A stretch of 64,000 nucleotides of DNA from Culex pipiens pallens (GCF_016801865.2 NC_068939.1:64697273-64761272), one strand, 5' to 3'. Counted from the stretch's first letter, positions 11,701-20,718 are shown. Translations and numbers: made by a program. The notes: generated from the sequence alone by a model not told the origin.

Positions 11701-12509
11701 ATTGACACCTACATCCGGGATCCGAAGGAGAGGTAGGTCCCCCCAAGTCTTCCCAGTAACGGCGAAACACTTGCGTTTGTTTGTTTTTGTATCCATTCTC
11801 ACGAGTTGAAAACAAATCGCGCAATCGACTTTTGCTCGGAACGCAGACCGGTGCAAGTTTCCAATTTCTGCAAACCTAATCACGTTCCTCTTTCTTTCGC
11901 TCGTTCAGGGAATACTTGTTCAACGCGATCGAGACGCTGCCCTGTGTGAAGAAAAAGGCTGACTGGGCGATGAACTGGATCTCGAGCAAGCACGCCAACT
12001 TTGGCGAGCGCGTGGTCGCTTTCGCCGCCGTCGAGGGCATCTTCTTCAGCGGCAGCTTCGCGTCCATCTTCTGGCTCAAGAAGCGTGGCCTCATGCCCGG
12101 CCTGACCTTCTCGAACGAGCTGATCTCGCGCGACGAGGGACTCCACACCGACTTTGCCTGTCTCATGTTCCGCTACCTGGTCCAGAAGCCCTCCAAAGAA
12201 CGCGTGCTCGAAATCATCCGCGAAGCCGTCGTCATCGAGCAGGAGTTCCTCACGAAAGCCCTGCCCGTCGACCTGCTCGGCATGAACTGCGAGCTGATGT
12301 CCCAGTACATCGAGTTTGTCGCGGATCGCCTCCTGCTCGAGCTGGGCAACGAAAAGATCTACAACACCAAGAACCCGTTCAGCTTCATGGAGTTCATCTC
12401 CCTCGAGGGCAAGACGAACTTCTTCGAGAAGAAGGTCGGCGAGTACCAAAAGTGGGGCGTGATGGCCAACCGCCTTGACAATGTGTTCACGTTGGACGCT
12501 GATTTCTAG
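2713..12509 (+). CDS. RnrS: Ribonucleoside-diphosphate reductase small subunit (R2), 4 exons
   Basis: This is the R2 subunit of class Ia ribonucleotide reductase, which holds the di-iron tyrosyl radical used by R1 to make dNTPs in the cytoplasm. Exons are 2713-2784, 11161-11382, 11452-11732 and 11909-12509; all introns are GT-AG and the frame closes to 391 residues, the usual animal R2 length. Iron ligands are in place: D140 (AASDGIVNENL), E171 and H174 (MENVHSEMY), E234 (AVEGIFFSGSF), E268 and H271 (RDEGLH). The radical tyrosine is Y178. The C-terminus NVFTLDADF is the R1-binding tail. The start codon opens a short exon (MSRISENILEKENI) ending in a consensus donor. The first intron is 8.4 kb and loaded with transposons; the other two are 69 and 176 bp. 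An E2F site lies upstream. The enzyme identity is secure; exon 1 rests on frame, donor and N-terminal form. Confidence 0.96.
3080..3192. mobile_element. 113-bp hairpin MITE with TA duplication
   Basis: The element is almost entirely two inverted arms, starting CCGTCATCAGGGGTGACATT and ending with the exact complement, separated by about 10 bp. TA dinucleotides flank it at 3078-3079 and 3193-3194, as for Tc1/mariner-like targets. Each arm contains two related words, GGGTGACATTGGGTC and GGGTGAGATTGGGTC. It lies in RnrS intron 1 and would form a very stable hairpin in pre-mRNA. Confidence 0.85.
3195..3843. other. RnrS intron 1, AT-rich segment
   Basis: AT-rich intronic sequence with poly-A/T runs. 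I see no coding frame, RNA gene or clear repeat boundary here. Confidence 0.5.
3854..4079 (+). mobile_element. tRNA-derived SINE with 10-bp target duplication
   Basis: ACTATAGGTT occurs at 3844-3853 and again at 4080-4089, bracketing a 226-bp insertion that ends in an oligo-T run. Near its 5' end are Pol III promoter boxes: an A-box-like TGGCGCAGGGGTAGC (3866-3880) and a B box GGTTCGATTCC (3919-3929), spaced as in a tRNA gene. The tRNA-unrelated body runs to the T-run. The length is similar to the Twin SINE family described from Culex pipiens, but I have not confirmed that identity. Confidence 0.8.
4090..5263. other. RnrS intron 1 segment
   Basis: Mostly AT-rich intron. 4560-4910 is distinctly less AT-rich and could be conserved non-coding or an old insertion; I see no motif or persistent frame that identifies it. 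Confidence 0.4.
5266..6211 (-). mobile_element. 946-bp TA-flanked MITE, GGCAGAATGG family, copy 1
   Basis: The TIR GGGGCAGGGGGGGCAGAATG at the left matches the complement of the right end with one mismatch, and TA flanks both ends (5264-5265, 6212-6213). A second copy of the same length lies inverted at 14426-15371, which fixes the boundaries. The terminal word GGCAGAATGG recurs about six times inside the element, on both strands, often followed by RCCACC. No transposase frame is present. Confidence 0.85.
6237..6364 (+). repeat. 5' LTR of the copia-type element
   Basis: 128 bp, starting TATTGGAAGC and ending CCCTGCTAAAA; contains an AATAAA-type signal (GGAAATAAATG). It lacks the usual TG...CA ends, but the boundaries are fixed by the duplication CTTTC, the primer site and the identical 3' copy. 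Confidence 0.9.
6365..6375 (+). other. Primer-binding site, copia half-tRNA type
   Basis: GGTTATGGGCC abuts the 5' LTR. It is complementary to the anticodon region of insect initiator tRNA-Met, the unusual internal primer known for Drosophila copia. Confidence 0.75.
6433..8541 (+). CDS. Copia-type Gag-protease fragment with a second Gag-like C-terminus
   Basis: The frame is open from 6298, but that codon lies inside the LTR; the first ATG downstream of the primer site, at 6433, gives 702 residues. Order: a Gly/Asn-rich N-terminus; a copia-type Gag (UBN2-like) beginning around IEKLKGRENYSTWAF and including LLFMGLPSYYEPMV; a CCHC zinc knuckle CFVCDKPGHFAAKC (residues 280-293); an aspartic-protease motif WYLDSGASCH (D323); and IPDLASNLLSV. 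An acidic and Arg-rich stretch (RRSGRERRCQGKYDDV) resembles the linker before reverse transcriptase in copia polyproteins. From about residue 592 a second Gag-like segment follows (SYVDEFMALARGLVDNGYVI, MLVALLLMGLP), clearly parallel to the first Gag. Integrase and RT domains are missing. The intact frame fits recent activity or selection for a Gag function. Confidence 0.88.
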   Translation: MPRTRRSGGSFPEVTPNGNGGSEVAAGGSGSGQGLNGTGQAPNGNGAAGNGGNGAPLAQVRNVRVTSSVAMPAIEKLKGRENYSTWAFSMRMTLIREGSWPAVRRAEGDIVTEDLKERALATICLGVENTNFGLIQDEEDPKEVWRKLAASFQDKGLPRKFGLLRKLTSIRLEDCASVEEYVNELMTTSHKLTAIGFKVDDDWMVALLFMGLPSYYEPMVMGLEASGAALTPDSVKAKILQDVKHEKGPTYAGYDSALCTRGTSSSRTREQLQSRPEKRCFVCDKPGHFAAKCPEKRIEKSKPTAWFSTDTTGGIHAGAWYLDSGASCHLATSEQNFNGEESVQFVVGTANNGSMTAVSRGNVALECPDGSLDIRGVLKIPDLASNLLSVSTVCKEGHTVIFTAKQCKILDEDGKQVASGREEGGLYRLAEMKLSPKMDESVVCRPERAFLVNTAKLMEKTAEPVAEDEQSGTNDRTVAIDGDGEARGEAGLALPPQQDRPVDTCQQESRRSGRERRCQGKYDDVCSGTLSVADFYPQPATVKDDYFLEDGPLSVEVMRRPDCEAGNGHNLDGGADTRGQAAAVREPGRGRMSGFTVPAFKRLLSIELDEFADVESYVDEFMALARGLVDNGYVIGEPMLVALLLMGLPVSCDSLVQEVESSKMSLEAAKTRILRDVRLLQEEGSRMARESVEGLGDGGDTD
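8621..8748 (+). repeat. 3' LTR of the copia-type element
   Basis: 128 bp, identical to the 5' LTR. It follows a polypurine tract and is followed by the target duplication CTTTC (8749-8753). Confidence 0.9.
8754..9484. repeat. Unclassified dispersed repeat in RnrS intron 1
   Basis: GAGGAGGCGAAACACGCAA at 8771-8789 and a GATGAAGATTCTT-containing block near 9010 both recur, in the same order and orientation, at 31971-31989 and about 32180. The two regions are therefore diverged copies of one repeat. Boundaries and class are unclear; I see no coding capacity. The rest is AT-rich. Confidence 0.5.
9806..10467. mobile_element. MITE with TIR CAGTAGTTGTTCGGTAACTG, middle of the nest
   Basis: CAGTAGTTGTTCGGTAACTG at the left pairs with CAGTTACCGAACAAGTACTG at the right (one insertion/substitution), and TA flanks both ends (9804-9805, 10468-10469). 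The word AACTGGGC/GCCCAGTT is repeated several times in both orientations inside. It lies within the element at 9487-10577 and itself carries the foldback at 9838-10124. Confidence 0.75.
9838..10124. mobile_element. 287-bp foldback element, innermost of the nest
   Basis: Two arms of about 140 bp, starting AGGTGTATTCACATTATACC and ending with its complement, meet at a short centre near 9979. TAA flanks both ends (9835-9837, 10125-10127). The arms are unusually GC-rich, with GCGGAT/GCGGCT repeats (CCGCATCCGCAGCCGCAGCC). Non-coding. Confidence 0.8.
10580..11160. other. End of RnrS intron 1 with splice acceptor
   Basis: AT-rich intron ending in a T-rich tract and CTCTTTCCAG before exon 2. The 161-codon minus-strand frame across the boundary is an antisense shadow of the exon. 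Confidence 0.6.
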
Positions 12510-12960
12510 ACTAGACTGTAAGGACGGCATTTCTGTTTAAGTGAGGTTAGACTTAGAGCCCGACGAAAACGATGCTCGATCGATCTGGATTGATCAGCTG
12601 TGGCGTTGGGCGGCGCCAAGGATGAGAAGCTCTGCGTTGAGCATGTGATTTCGTGAGTCGTTGTAACGAAAGTAATTGTATATTTTTTTATTTCTCCACA
12701 CTCCAATTCGATATCAACCTGAACGTTATATAGATTTTTTTCTTTATAGAAATTTTTACGTGCGATATATTTCGAGCTGAGGCAATTCTCCTATCATACA
12801 ATTATTATTTTTCCGCGTTTATTGAATCATCGTAAACAAACCATATATTTATACTAAACCAATTTTTTATCACAATCACAATTTACAAAAAAACAAAAAA
12901 AAAACTATTCGTTTAGCGTCGTATCTTAGATGTGTAAGACTAATAAAATTATGACTTCTA
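12510..12960 (+). other. RnrS 3' untranslated region
   Basis: Follows the TAG at 12507-12509. An AATAAA signal is at 12942-12947 and another candidate lies near 13064. No frame of note. Confidence 0.6.
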
Positions 12961-13383
12961 GACGTAGTTTCTGTACAAGCAAAATACAAAATATGTAATC
13001 AGGCTGGTAAGAGGATCTCTTCACGACTGTAAATAAACGTCTCAAATAAATCGCAAAACAAACAAAATAAATGGTGTTTTTTCGAGTTGATGATATTTAC
13101 AAAATCCTGCATTTTTTGTGTTGGAAACGACTTATGACAAGAACTGAATAAATAACTGTTGTTGTCGAACCTATACCCAATTCCAAATTGACTTTTGAAC
13201 ATCACTAAGTCTTATTTCAAGATACGCAACACTGCCTTGAAAAGCAAAACTGTCCCATCTGAGTTTTGGTCAGTGTTGCAATAATCGAGCCAAACTTTTT
13301 GTTTAACCTTCCTGGTTATGGAAAAACGTTGAGCAATTTTCTACAAGGTCAGTCGATTTCATGAAATTTTTATTTTTATATTA
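12961..13383. other. Intergenic AT-rich DNA downstream of RnrS
   Basis: No gene, RNA or clear repeat boundary seen before the short MITE at 13384. Confidence 0.5.
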
Positions 13384-13449
13384 CAGTCCAGACTCGATTA
13401 TCCGAAGACCTTGGCAAAATCGAAACTTCGGATAGTCGAGTCTGGACTG
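13384..13449. mobile_element. 66-bp minimal MITE
   Basis: CAGTCCAGACTCGATTATCC at the left is matched by GATAGTCGAGTCTGGACTG at the right with one mismatch; TA flanks both sides (13382-13383, 13450-13451). The insertion is little more than its two TIRs with about 18 bp between them. Same TIR family as 9487-10577. Confidence 0.8.
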
Positions 13450-13570
13450 TATTTTTATTTTGCCGATTTAGTGGGTTGTGGGTTGTAATGATTTTTGATT
13501 TTTGAGTATCATTCTGAAGTTTTTTTTTGTCTTTTTAAACGTTCTATAAATTAAATATATAAAAAAAAAA

Positions 13571-13635
13571 CGAAGTTGACTTTATAGCTGTCGGACACCA
13601 TTGCTAGTACCAACCACTAGTGTCTTCCTTTTATC
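13571..13635 (-). mobile_element. tRNA-derived SINE, 3' fragment (split by later insertions)
   Basis: Matches the 3' (tail) part of the intact SINE at 56393-56631, including the tail-side A-rich run. The SINE continues at 14350-14425, 15372-15378 and 18821-18922. The first interruption begins right after CTTTTATC (13628-13635). Confidence 0.85.
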
Positions 13636-14349
13636 ACAGACAACAGACGTTTGGGCTCGATTCTTCCCTTGTGTAAATCATCGCTACAGATTTTTTAGTT
13701 GTGGCAATCCGTTTGTGGCGCTGCAGTCGCTTTGCCCTGACACATTGCCCGCTGTCAAAATATCACTTTCCGCCTACTGTCATTTTACCGTTTACCGTGT
13801 CATACCTTGCTGTTTTTCCTTCTTCGACAGTTCCGGATTGTTTCTTTCTGGTTACGGATCTTTTATCCTCCAAGAAACGCTTGCCCATCCTCCCGATTTC
13901 CACCGTCTTCCCTCCTTTTCGCTCACCTCTGTTGGTTTTGTTTATAAACACAACCAGCAAGAATTTGACAGCCTCAAGCGCGGCCTTGGTTGCTGTGTTT
14001 AAAAAAGCATCAGACTAGACTATTTTTTTAATATCAATAATTAAATGAAAAAAAAACTTCCATGTGCTCGTAAATCGCTTTAATTAATAATTAAAGTAGA
14101 TTTACTATAGCATAAAAACATAATCTTTACCTTTTTAATTTATATTTCGAAAAATTGAAATAATATATTTTTTAAACATTACTGGGTGATGCATTTTCAA
14201 ACACACCTTCTCAGAAAACCATCATGGCTGCTTTAGAGAGTGGCAATAGGCTAACAGATGGCGCTAGTAGATTAGCAGGATGCGGCAGCCATGTTTTTAC
14301 ACACGATTTTCAAATTATTTTGTTCTAGCCGCTACGTCTGTTGTCTGTG
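13636..14349. mobile_element. 714-bp TIR element inserted in the SINE
   Basis: ACAGACAACAGACGT at the left pairs with ACGTCTGTTGTCTGT at the right. The 8-bp duplication CTTTTATC (13628-13635, 14350-14357) matches a site that is unbroken, apart from one extra T, in the SINE copy at 56393-56631. The 8-bp duplication suggests a hAT- or P-type element. The interior has only overlapping, motif-free frames (such as 133 codons at 13601-14002), so it looks non-autonomous. Confidence 0.8.
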
Positions 14350-14425
14350 CTTTTATCTACAAGGACTTCGCCGCCCTGGGCTCCTAAGTGTATGAAAGTA
14401 TGGCACGGAGCGACGGCGCCGAATA
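14350..14425 (-). mobile_element. SINE, second fragment
   Basis: Continues the broken SINE from CTTTTATCTACAAGG to GGCGCCGAATA, as in the intact copy at 56393-56631. Confidence 0.85.
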
Positions 14426-15371
14426 GGGGCAGGGGGGGCAGAATGGTCCGCCTAAGTAAAATGTACCGAAAACCTTACAAAAACTTACAAATTTATGAAT
14501 CCAGTGTAGTAGGCTTATGCTTTGGAATGTTCCCTTCAATGTTGTATAATTGGTTGATTAAAATTTTGAGCTTATAACTATTTTTTAGCCACTTTGAAAA
14601 AAAAGTTTTTTCGACTACTTTTCCTGGGTGCGGGGCAGAATGGGCCACCCTGCGGGGCAGAATGGGCCACCTTAGAAAACAAGCCATTTCGTCTAATACA
14701 ACGTTGAAGGGAGATAAGAAATGACTTCAGGGACCTTTCTAACATAGTTTCCATGAAGTTAGACCACTTTTATAAAAATAGTCACTTACCAAAACAACGA
14801 TTTTTGAAAATAGTGTTAATATGTTGTAATAAGACACTATTTTTACAAATAAGCATCAAAACAACTAAAAAATCAACTAATGTTGCATTTAACCTGATTT
14901 GTAAAGCTGTCAGGGGTGAAATAATCAATTTAACTCAAATTTCTTAACTTTTGGTTGTTTTTATGAGGCAGGAAAAGGGTGGTCCATTCTGCCCCCAAGT
15001 GGATTTTTATTTTACCCTTCCACCACCAAGCCTCTAAATGATTTGAAGGTTTGGTTGTTGTTTGTTTACCTTGGTACTAACATCTAGTAACATTATTAGC
15101 ATTGAACAGACTTCTTCAATCAATCCAACTGTTCAGAAAGCTTATTTGAAAACCTCGAAATAAACAACATTTGCGTGGTTTTGTCAACAAACTTACATTT
15201 TTGCTCATAATTCGAAAAATACAATGAATTCAAACGTCGTTTTCGGTATGGTGATGTTATTTGACGTCCTTTACAAGACCCTTGCCCTACAATTGGTCTA
15301 AATCCATTCTAAAGCCCAAAACCAAGGGTGGTCCATTCTGCCCCCCTGGTCCATTCTGCCCCCCCTGCCCC
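14426..15371 (+). mobile_element. 946-bp TA-flanked MITE, GGCAGAATGG family, copy 2
   Basis: Same length and TIR as 5266-6211 but in opposite orientation. TA flanks it (14424-14425, 15372-15373), and the intact SINE has a single TA at this point, proving the insertion. The word GGCAGAATGG/CCATTCTGCC recurs at both ends and internally. No transposase. Confidence 0.9.
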
Positions 15372-15378
15372 TACCCAT

Positions 15379-15607
15379 TGCCGTAATCGGAGCTCTTGAT
15401 GCCGCAACTTTCGTTAGGTTTCGGATGGAAATAAAACGCGTCTTTCCGTGCCGAAACAAACTACAAGACTGATTTATTTCTCTCACACAAACGTTTAACA
15501 ACTCTCTCTTTCTCTCACTACACGCTACTCGTATTTAGAACAAATTTCTTAAAATTTATCCTTTCTAGCATACGAGCCTCTACTGTTACCCACTCTCAAT
15601 CCCTACA
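15379..15607 (-). repeat. LTR (left copy)
   Basis: 229 bp, beginning TGCCGTAATCGGAGCTC and ending CAATCCCTACA; preceded by CCCAT. About 98 percent identical to the right copy. Confidence 0.88.
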
Positions 15608-16524
15608 TTCTCCTCCTCATCTACTCTTAAATTAATAGTTACTAATACACAAACAACCAGATAATTATAATCTCTCCTGTAAATTACGGCACTAAATATG
15701 CTTGAAATATGTTATTTTCATTTTATTTTTTTTGCAATTAAATTTTACTTCAATAAAAAATACTAAAACATTCCACATTTAGATTCCAACTTTCTCCTCT
15801 TAATCCAAGCTTCTCACTTAAATATAATTGTTCATGTCTGCAGTAAAATTTGTCTGGATTGTCTCTACGACAATTATAATTATATTCACTTGATATAAGT
15901 TTTTTCATATTACCTCTATTTTAAACAAGTGATGCAAAACCTCAAATCATCTATTACAAACTAAACTTCTAAACTTTCAACATTCAATCAAAGTAAACAT
16001 TATTTTACAATCAGAACAAAATGAAAATTCATTGACAATTTCAAAATTTTCCCACCTTGTCACAATAACCATATTTAAAATCTCACATTTAATTGTACAA
16101 TCAAAACATCAAAAATTCTACTTCAATAAAAACATTCTAAAACATTAAGTATCAGATTCCAACTTTCTCCTCGTTAATCTAAGTTTCTCACTTTAATAGC
16201 ATTGTTCATGTCTGCAGACCTACAATCGTAGGTTCAAATTATATCCAACATATCAAAGTTAAAAAATATTTTACATAATGTACGACAATAATAAATCTCT
16301 TTACTTAATTTAATTTGTGTTTCACGTTATTTCTGTTTCCAACAAATCATGCAAAATCTCAAATTATATATTACAATCCAAGTTTCAAAACTTTCAACTT
16401 TCAATAAAAATAAAAATTATTTTGTTATCAGAAAAAAATAAAATTCGTTAACAATATTCATACATTTTTCACATTACTCATATTTCAAATCTCACATTAA
16501 ATTGTGCAATTTAAACTTCAAAAA

Positions 16525-16578
16525 TCTGAATTTTGGATGTTTTATCATTGAAGAAGGATAAAACATCCAAAATTCAGA
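16525..16578. repeat. Perfect 22-bp hairpin
   Basis: A 22-bp stem (TCTGAATTTTGGATGTTTTA plus TC, and its exact complement) closes on a 10-nt loop. It lies inside the LTR element. Too short and AT-rich to be called a microRNA precursor. Confidence 0.7.
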
Positions 16579-17461
16579 ATATGCTCCAGTTTTCAAAATG
16601 TTTTTCGAAATTTAACCAAAATCTTTTATTATATTAAACCTAAATACCAAGTTCTTAAAAAACAAACTAGCAAAATAACTAACAATTTTCTTATATACTT
16701 CAAATTATATTTAATGAAATAAAGTTCTAGGCTTCTTTTTCAATCATCAAAGGTTATTAAAACTAACTTTTTTTGTTTTCTCTACTTTATTCATGTTTTC
16801 CCATTATTAAAATTAAAAAATCTCACATTATATTTTACAAGCCTGTCTTTTTTAGTCAATCACCAATGGAGCACTTCCATTCGAGCATTTTTTTTTTGCT
16901 TTTTTTTTACAAAGTATTCCTTATGGGAGAACTATCATTTCTACCACTCGAATCCGGTACTGCATTAAAAATCTAAAAATATTGTTTAACCAGTGCAATA
17001 ATTGATGTGGTGTTCCTTTATCTAAGTTTCCCATTTTGCCCAATTGTACAAACCTATAAATTTACAACAATTTAACAACAAATACATTACAGAAAAACTT
17101 ATCATAGGCTATGTTTTTCTTCAACCCACATTATACCATACCAACACAATCTAACAATGCAGAATTGTTTTGATCCTAAAATTCGTGTTTTTTTCCAACA
17201 GCAACTGGTATTATATTTTAACAGTCGATCTGTTCTTCCCTTTAAAAAAAATACCTACAAAAAAGAATAGCTTTTTCCATGATAATAAAATGTTGATTCT
17301 TTTTGAACCTATTCAATCATAGAAAATGAACTCCCCAAACACACCGATGAAGAGTCTACAAATGAGAAAATCAAGGTCACCAATTCCGGTTTAAAATATC
17401 AATTCCACTTGAGAACTAATTTTCATTAACGTGAAGCATAATTTTAATTCCTCTTTGGAAA

Positions 17462-17935
17462 CCACCATAATCATCATCCTCTCGGGGAAAACATTTGTCC
17501 TCTCAGGGAAATCATCGTTCTCTCGGGGAAGTCATCATCATCCTCTCAGGGAAGCATGATCCTCTCAGGGAAAGCATCATCATAATCATATTCATCATCC
17601 TCTCGGGGAAAACATTTGTCCTCTCAGGGAAATCATCATCCTCTCAATCATCATCCTCTCAGGGAAATCATCATCCTCTCAGGGAAATCATCATCATAAT
17701 CATATTCATTATCCTCTCGGGGAAAACATTTGTCCTCCCAGGGAAATCATCATCCTTTCGGGGAATTATCATCCTCTCAGGGAAATCATCACCCTCTCGG
17801 GGAAATCATCATCCTCTCAGGGAAGTTTCATCCTCTCAGGGAAATCATCATCATTATCATATTCATTATCCTCTAGGGGAAAACATTTGTCCTCTCAGGG
17901 AAATCATCATCCTTTCGGGGAAAACATTCTTATAA
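17462..17935. repeat. Tandem array of a ~20-bp unit (TCCTCTCAGGGAAATCATCA)
   Basis: About two dozen imperfect copies of TCCTCTCRGGGAAATCATCA, with variants ending in ATTCATCATAA or AACATTTG. The 146-codon frame across it (ILSGKSSS-type repeats) is a by-product of the array. It lies inside the LTR element's interior. Confidence 0.85.
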
Positions 17936-18591
17936 GAAACCCACTGACAGGAGTTGGGAACCAGACGGGGCAAGGTTTCATAAAATGTTCAAGATGGTGG
18001 CCTTGTTGCTTCTCTCGGAGAATACGTCTTCACACCCGCTCCCATCAACACACATATGCTCAGTCCCGGGATGCCTCCCTCGGGGAGGACACCTTCACAA
18101 AAGAAGCACACCATTCGATAATGGGGAACAAACGCTGGAAGTCACTGTGAAAGTTACAAGATGGCGGCCTCGATGCTTTTCTCGGGAAGAACGCCTTCGC
18201 ACTCACACCCACCAACACACACATGCTGGTCAACAAATATTAAATATTTTCAGGGAAGATGGCCGCTGTCACGTCGAGTGTCACGTGCCATTCCCAAAAC
18301 CTGCCAAAGCACATCAAAAGTACGCAGCTGGATCTTCACTGCGAAACATCAACCCAACTCGGAAAAAGGGGCCAACCGGCAACGAACGGACAAAAGACAA
18401 CGATCTAGCTGCAACCGCCACACACACACGTCCAAAATTTCTGCCAGTAGAAATCAAAGCCAGTGATGGCGTCTTTTTCCGCAGCAGAACTTCCACTAAA
18501 AATGTCCATTTTCATCTGCAGTCTCGCCGAACAATTAAACTAAAATCACTTTTTCTTCCGAATTCGCGTAGGTGATACCAATCCGCGCCAT
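17936..18591. other. GC-richer interior of the LTR element
   Basis: Contains two related blocks about 165 bp apart (CAAGATGGTGGCCTTGTTGC near 17990 and CAAGATGGCGGCCTCGATGC near 18157) and a third AAGATGGCCGCTGTC near 18257. Frames here lack recognisable motifs. Confidence 0.5.
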
Positions 18592-18820
18592 TGTCGTGAT
18601 CGGAGCTCTTGATTCCGCAACTTTCGTTGGGTTTCGGATGGAAATAAAACGCGTCTTTCCGTGCCGAAACAAACTACAAGACTGATTTATTTCTCTCACA
18701 CAAACGTTTAACAACTCTCTCTTTCTCTCACTACACGCTACTCGTATTTAGAACAAATTTCTTAAAATTTATCCTTTCTAGCATACGAGCCTCTACTGTT
18801 ACCCACTCTCAATCCCTACA
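18592..18820 (-). repeat. LTR (right copy)
   Basis: 229 bp, beginning TGTCGTGATCGGAGCTC; followed by the duplication CCCAT at 18821-18825. Confidence 0.88.
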
Positions 18821-18922
18821 CCCATATTTACACAAAGAATTTTAGAGCGCCCGCCGCGGGATTCGAACCAGCAACCTCAGGATTGTGAATCCAGTGCGCG
18901 GTCCGATTGATCCACACGGGTG
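18821..18922 (-). mobile_element. SINE, tRNA-like 5' fragment
   Basis: The head of the broken SINE. On the minus strand it carries an A-box-like TGGATCAATCGG and the B box GGTTCGAATCC (18859-18869). It is the same sequence as the head of the 56393-56631 copy. Confidence 0.85.
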
Positions 18923-19510
18923 GGACAACTCCAAATTGACAATAAAACATGTATAAACAAAGGTTTTTTCGACGGCTTTTAATAGAAAATGTTCAGTTGG
19001 TGTTTTTTTTACACTATAAAACAATTTTCTAGAAATAGTTGTCTGAAATACTTATGATTCGTAAAGTTTTACATAAATAAGGAAATTTATACTAAATTTT
19101 CATGTAAACTTACCGAACAAAGTTATCAAAAGTTCAAAATCGCTTCAAGTGTGTTGGAGGCACTTAAAAATGTCAAACTAACAACATTTAATTAAATGCT
19201 TTATCAAAAATCAATCAAACTTAGAAAATTAATGAGGTGTACGGACAATTTTTTGGCCTTAATTTGGGACTTTTATTAGTAAATTATTTTTATATTTTTT
19301 TTATTACAATTTTTTGACAAATCAATGTCAGGATCGTAATGAGGACATTCTCCCGCGTCGATTGATTTATAAAAATTGGAACTTTACTAAAAAATTAGGG
19401 ATTATATCAGCGAATAATGTTTCCGTACAGGGCTGTACGTACAATTTTTTGATTCACTGTATAAATTTTTTGTAAATGTTTGCTCTACAAATTTGTGGAA
19501 CATTATTACT
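18923..19510. other. AT-rich intergenic DNA
   Basis: No gene or repeat boundary recognised. Confidence 0.5.
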
Positions 19511-20598
19511 AGGGTTAGTGAAATTTCACGATTTTGCGGACAGCGTGAAATCCGCGAAGTTTGGCTTTTTCCGCGAAATCCCGTGAAATTTTTTGTTTGT
19601 GTGAAACTGTAACAATTTGTCATTATTTATATTTTATCAAATTTAAATAGGAATAAAAATAATCTTAAGAACTACTGTAGAATTAAGCGAGTGAATACCC
19701 TTGTTCAATACTAATAAAGGGTTAGTGAATTTTGACGATTTCACAATATGTGTGAAATCCTAGAAATTTATCAATTTTCTCAAAGCTTTTTATTTTTCAA
19801 ATAACATAATAAATATTTCAACCATAAAGACTATTTAAGTAAACTTTATTAGTTTTCAATTGAAAAGCTTGATATGAACTATTTAAAGAATTGTTATGAT
19901 TTTTTAGTTTTCTAGAAACTTACTAAATTTAGTAATATTTTCATTCGCTGTAGTAAAAATTTTACCACTATTTCATTTGAAATGTATAATTATCAATTGC
20001 AAAAGAAATTAAAAGAATCAAACTTTGTTATATTCAAAAAAAAAAGAGTTTTTTTTAATTTTATGTCTCGTAAATCACCTGTTTAAAATATTTCAGATTT
20101 TTTCTTAGTCCTGTTTAATTTTAATGATATTTGATTATTTAGGATGAAAGTGAAAGTTAAAAAAACACCTTTTTCTTGTATTCTGTTCTCATTTTGAATA
20201 AAATTTTTGATTTCGTTACAAATTTTAATATTTTTGCCTATTGATTTTAAATTTAGTTTTTAAAAAGAGAGATGAAAACATTAAAAATTATTTTGAATGG
20301 GCTAAATGTCACAGAAAATTCAATTTATTTGACTCATTTTGGCTGGACAAGATTGTTAAATTTTGCTTTGATATGAAATTTAATAAAATTTAAACTGATA
20401 AAACGGAAGCAAATCAGCGAAAACTTTTTAGCTATATTAGTCGAATATTAAAAAAAACGCAACTCAATAAATGAAAATACGCATGCCCTTTTTTTAATAA
20501 CATTTTTCACGTTCCGCGAAACTTGCGTGAAATTTTGTTTTTGAAATTGAGGTCCCCGTGAAATTTGCTATTTTCGTGCGTGAAAAATCACTAAGCCT
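19511..20598. mobile_element. Probable decayed TIR element (hAT-like)
   Basis: AGGGTTAGTGAAATTTCACG at the left and the complement of AGGCTTAGTGATTTTTCACG at the right match at 17 of 20 positions. GTGAAA-type words (GCGTGAAATCC, CCGCGAAA) are repeated at both ends. A clear target duplication is not visible and the interior is AT-rich and non-coding, so the boundaries are tentative. Confidence 0.5.
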
Positions 20599-20657
20599 TA
20601 TACACTCAAAAAATAACCCTGCAAAGTTACAAAAACACGAAATTTTTAAACCAAAAT

Positions 20658-20718
20658 TTTTGTAATAAATAAATAATAATAATTGTAATAAATAAATAAT
20701 AAATAATAATAATAAACC
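20658..20718. repeat. AAT/AAAT microsatellite
   Basis: Short array of AATAAATAAT units. Confidence 0.8.

Larger units (their letters stand above)
15379..18820 (-). mobile_element. Non-coding LTR element inserted in the SINE
   Basis: Two 229-bp LTRs with TG...CA ends (15379-15607 and 18592-18820) differ at about four positions. The 5-bp duplication CCCAT (15374-15378, 18821-18825) is single in the intact SINE. A purine tract abuts the LTR at 15608 when read on the minus strand, so the element probably runs minus; a TGG-starting candidate primer site lies at about 18572-18590. The 3-kb interior has no gag, protease or RT frame, so this is a non-autonomous, TRIM/LARD-like element. It includes a diverged internal duplication (about 15783 and 16154) and the tandem array at 17462-17935. 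Confidence 0.85.

Noticed and set aside
11089..12530. Long minus-strand frames (264 and 216 codons) across the RnrS exons
   Set aside because: They are antisense shadows of strongly codon-biased RnrS exons and lack any recognisable motif. Similar shadows over the hydrolase, Pex5, thiolase and copia coding regions were dropped.
13601..14002. A 133-codon frame as a possible transposase of the element at 13636-14349
   Set aside because: It begins outside the element in SINE sequence, has no DDE-type or hAT-domain residues I can place, and overlaps an equally long frame in another register.
17495..17935. A 146-codon protein-coding frame rich in Ser-Gly-Lys-Ile repeats
   Set aside because: It is produced by the 20-bp tandem array in the interior of an LTR element; there is no start context or domain.
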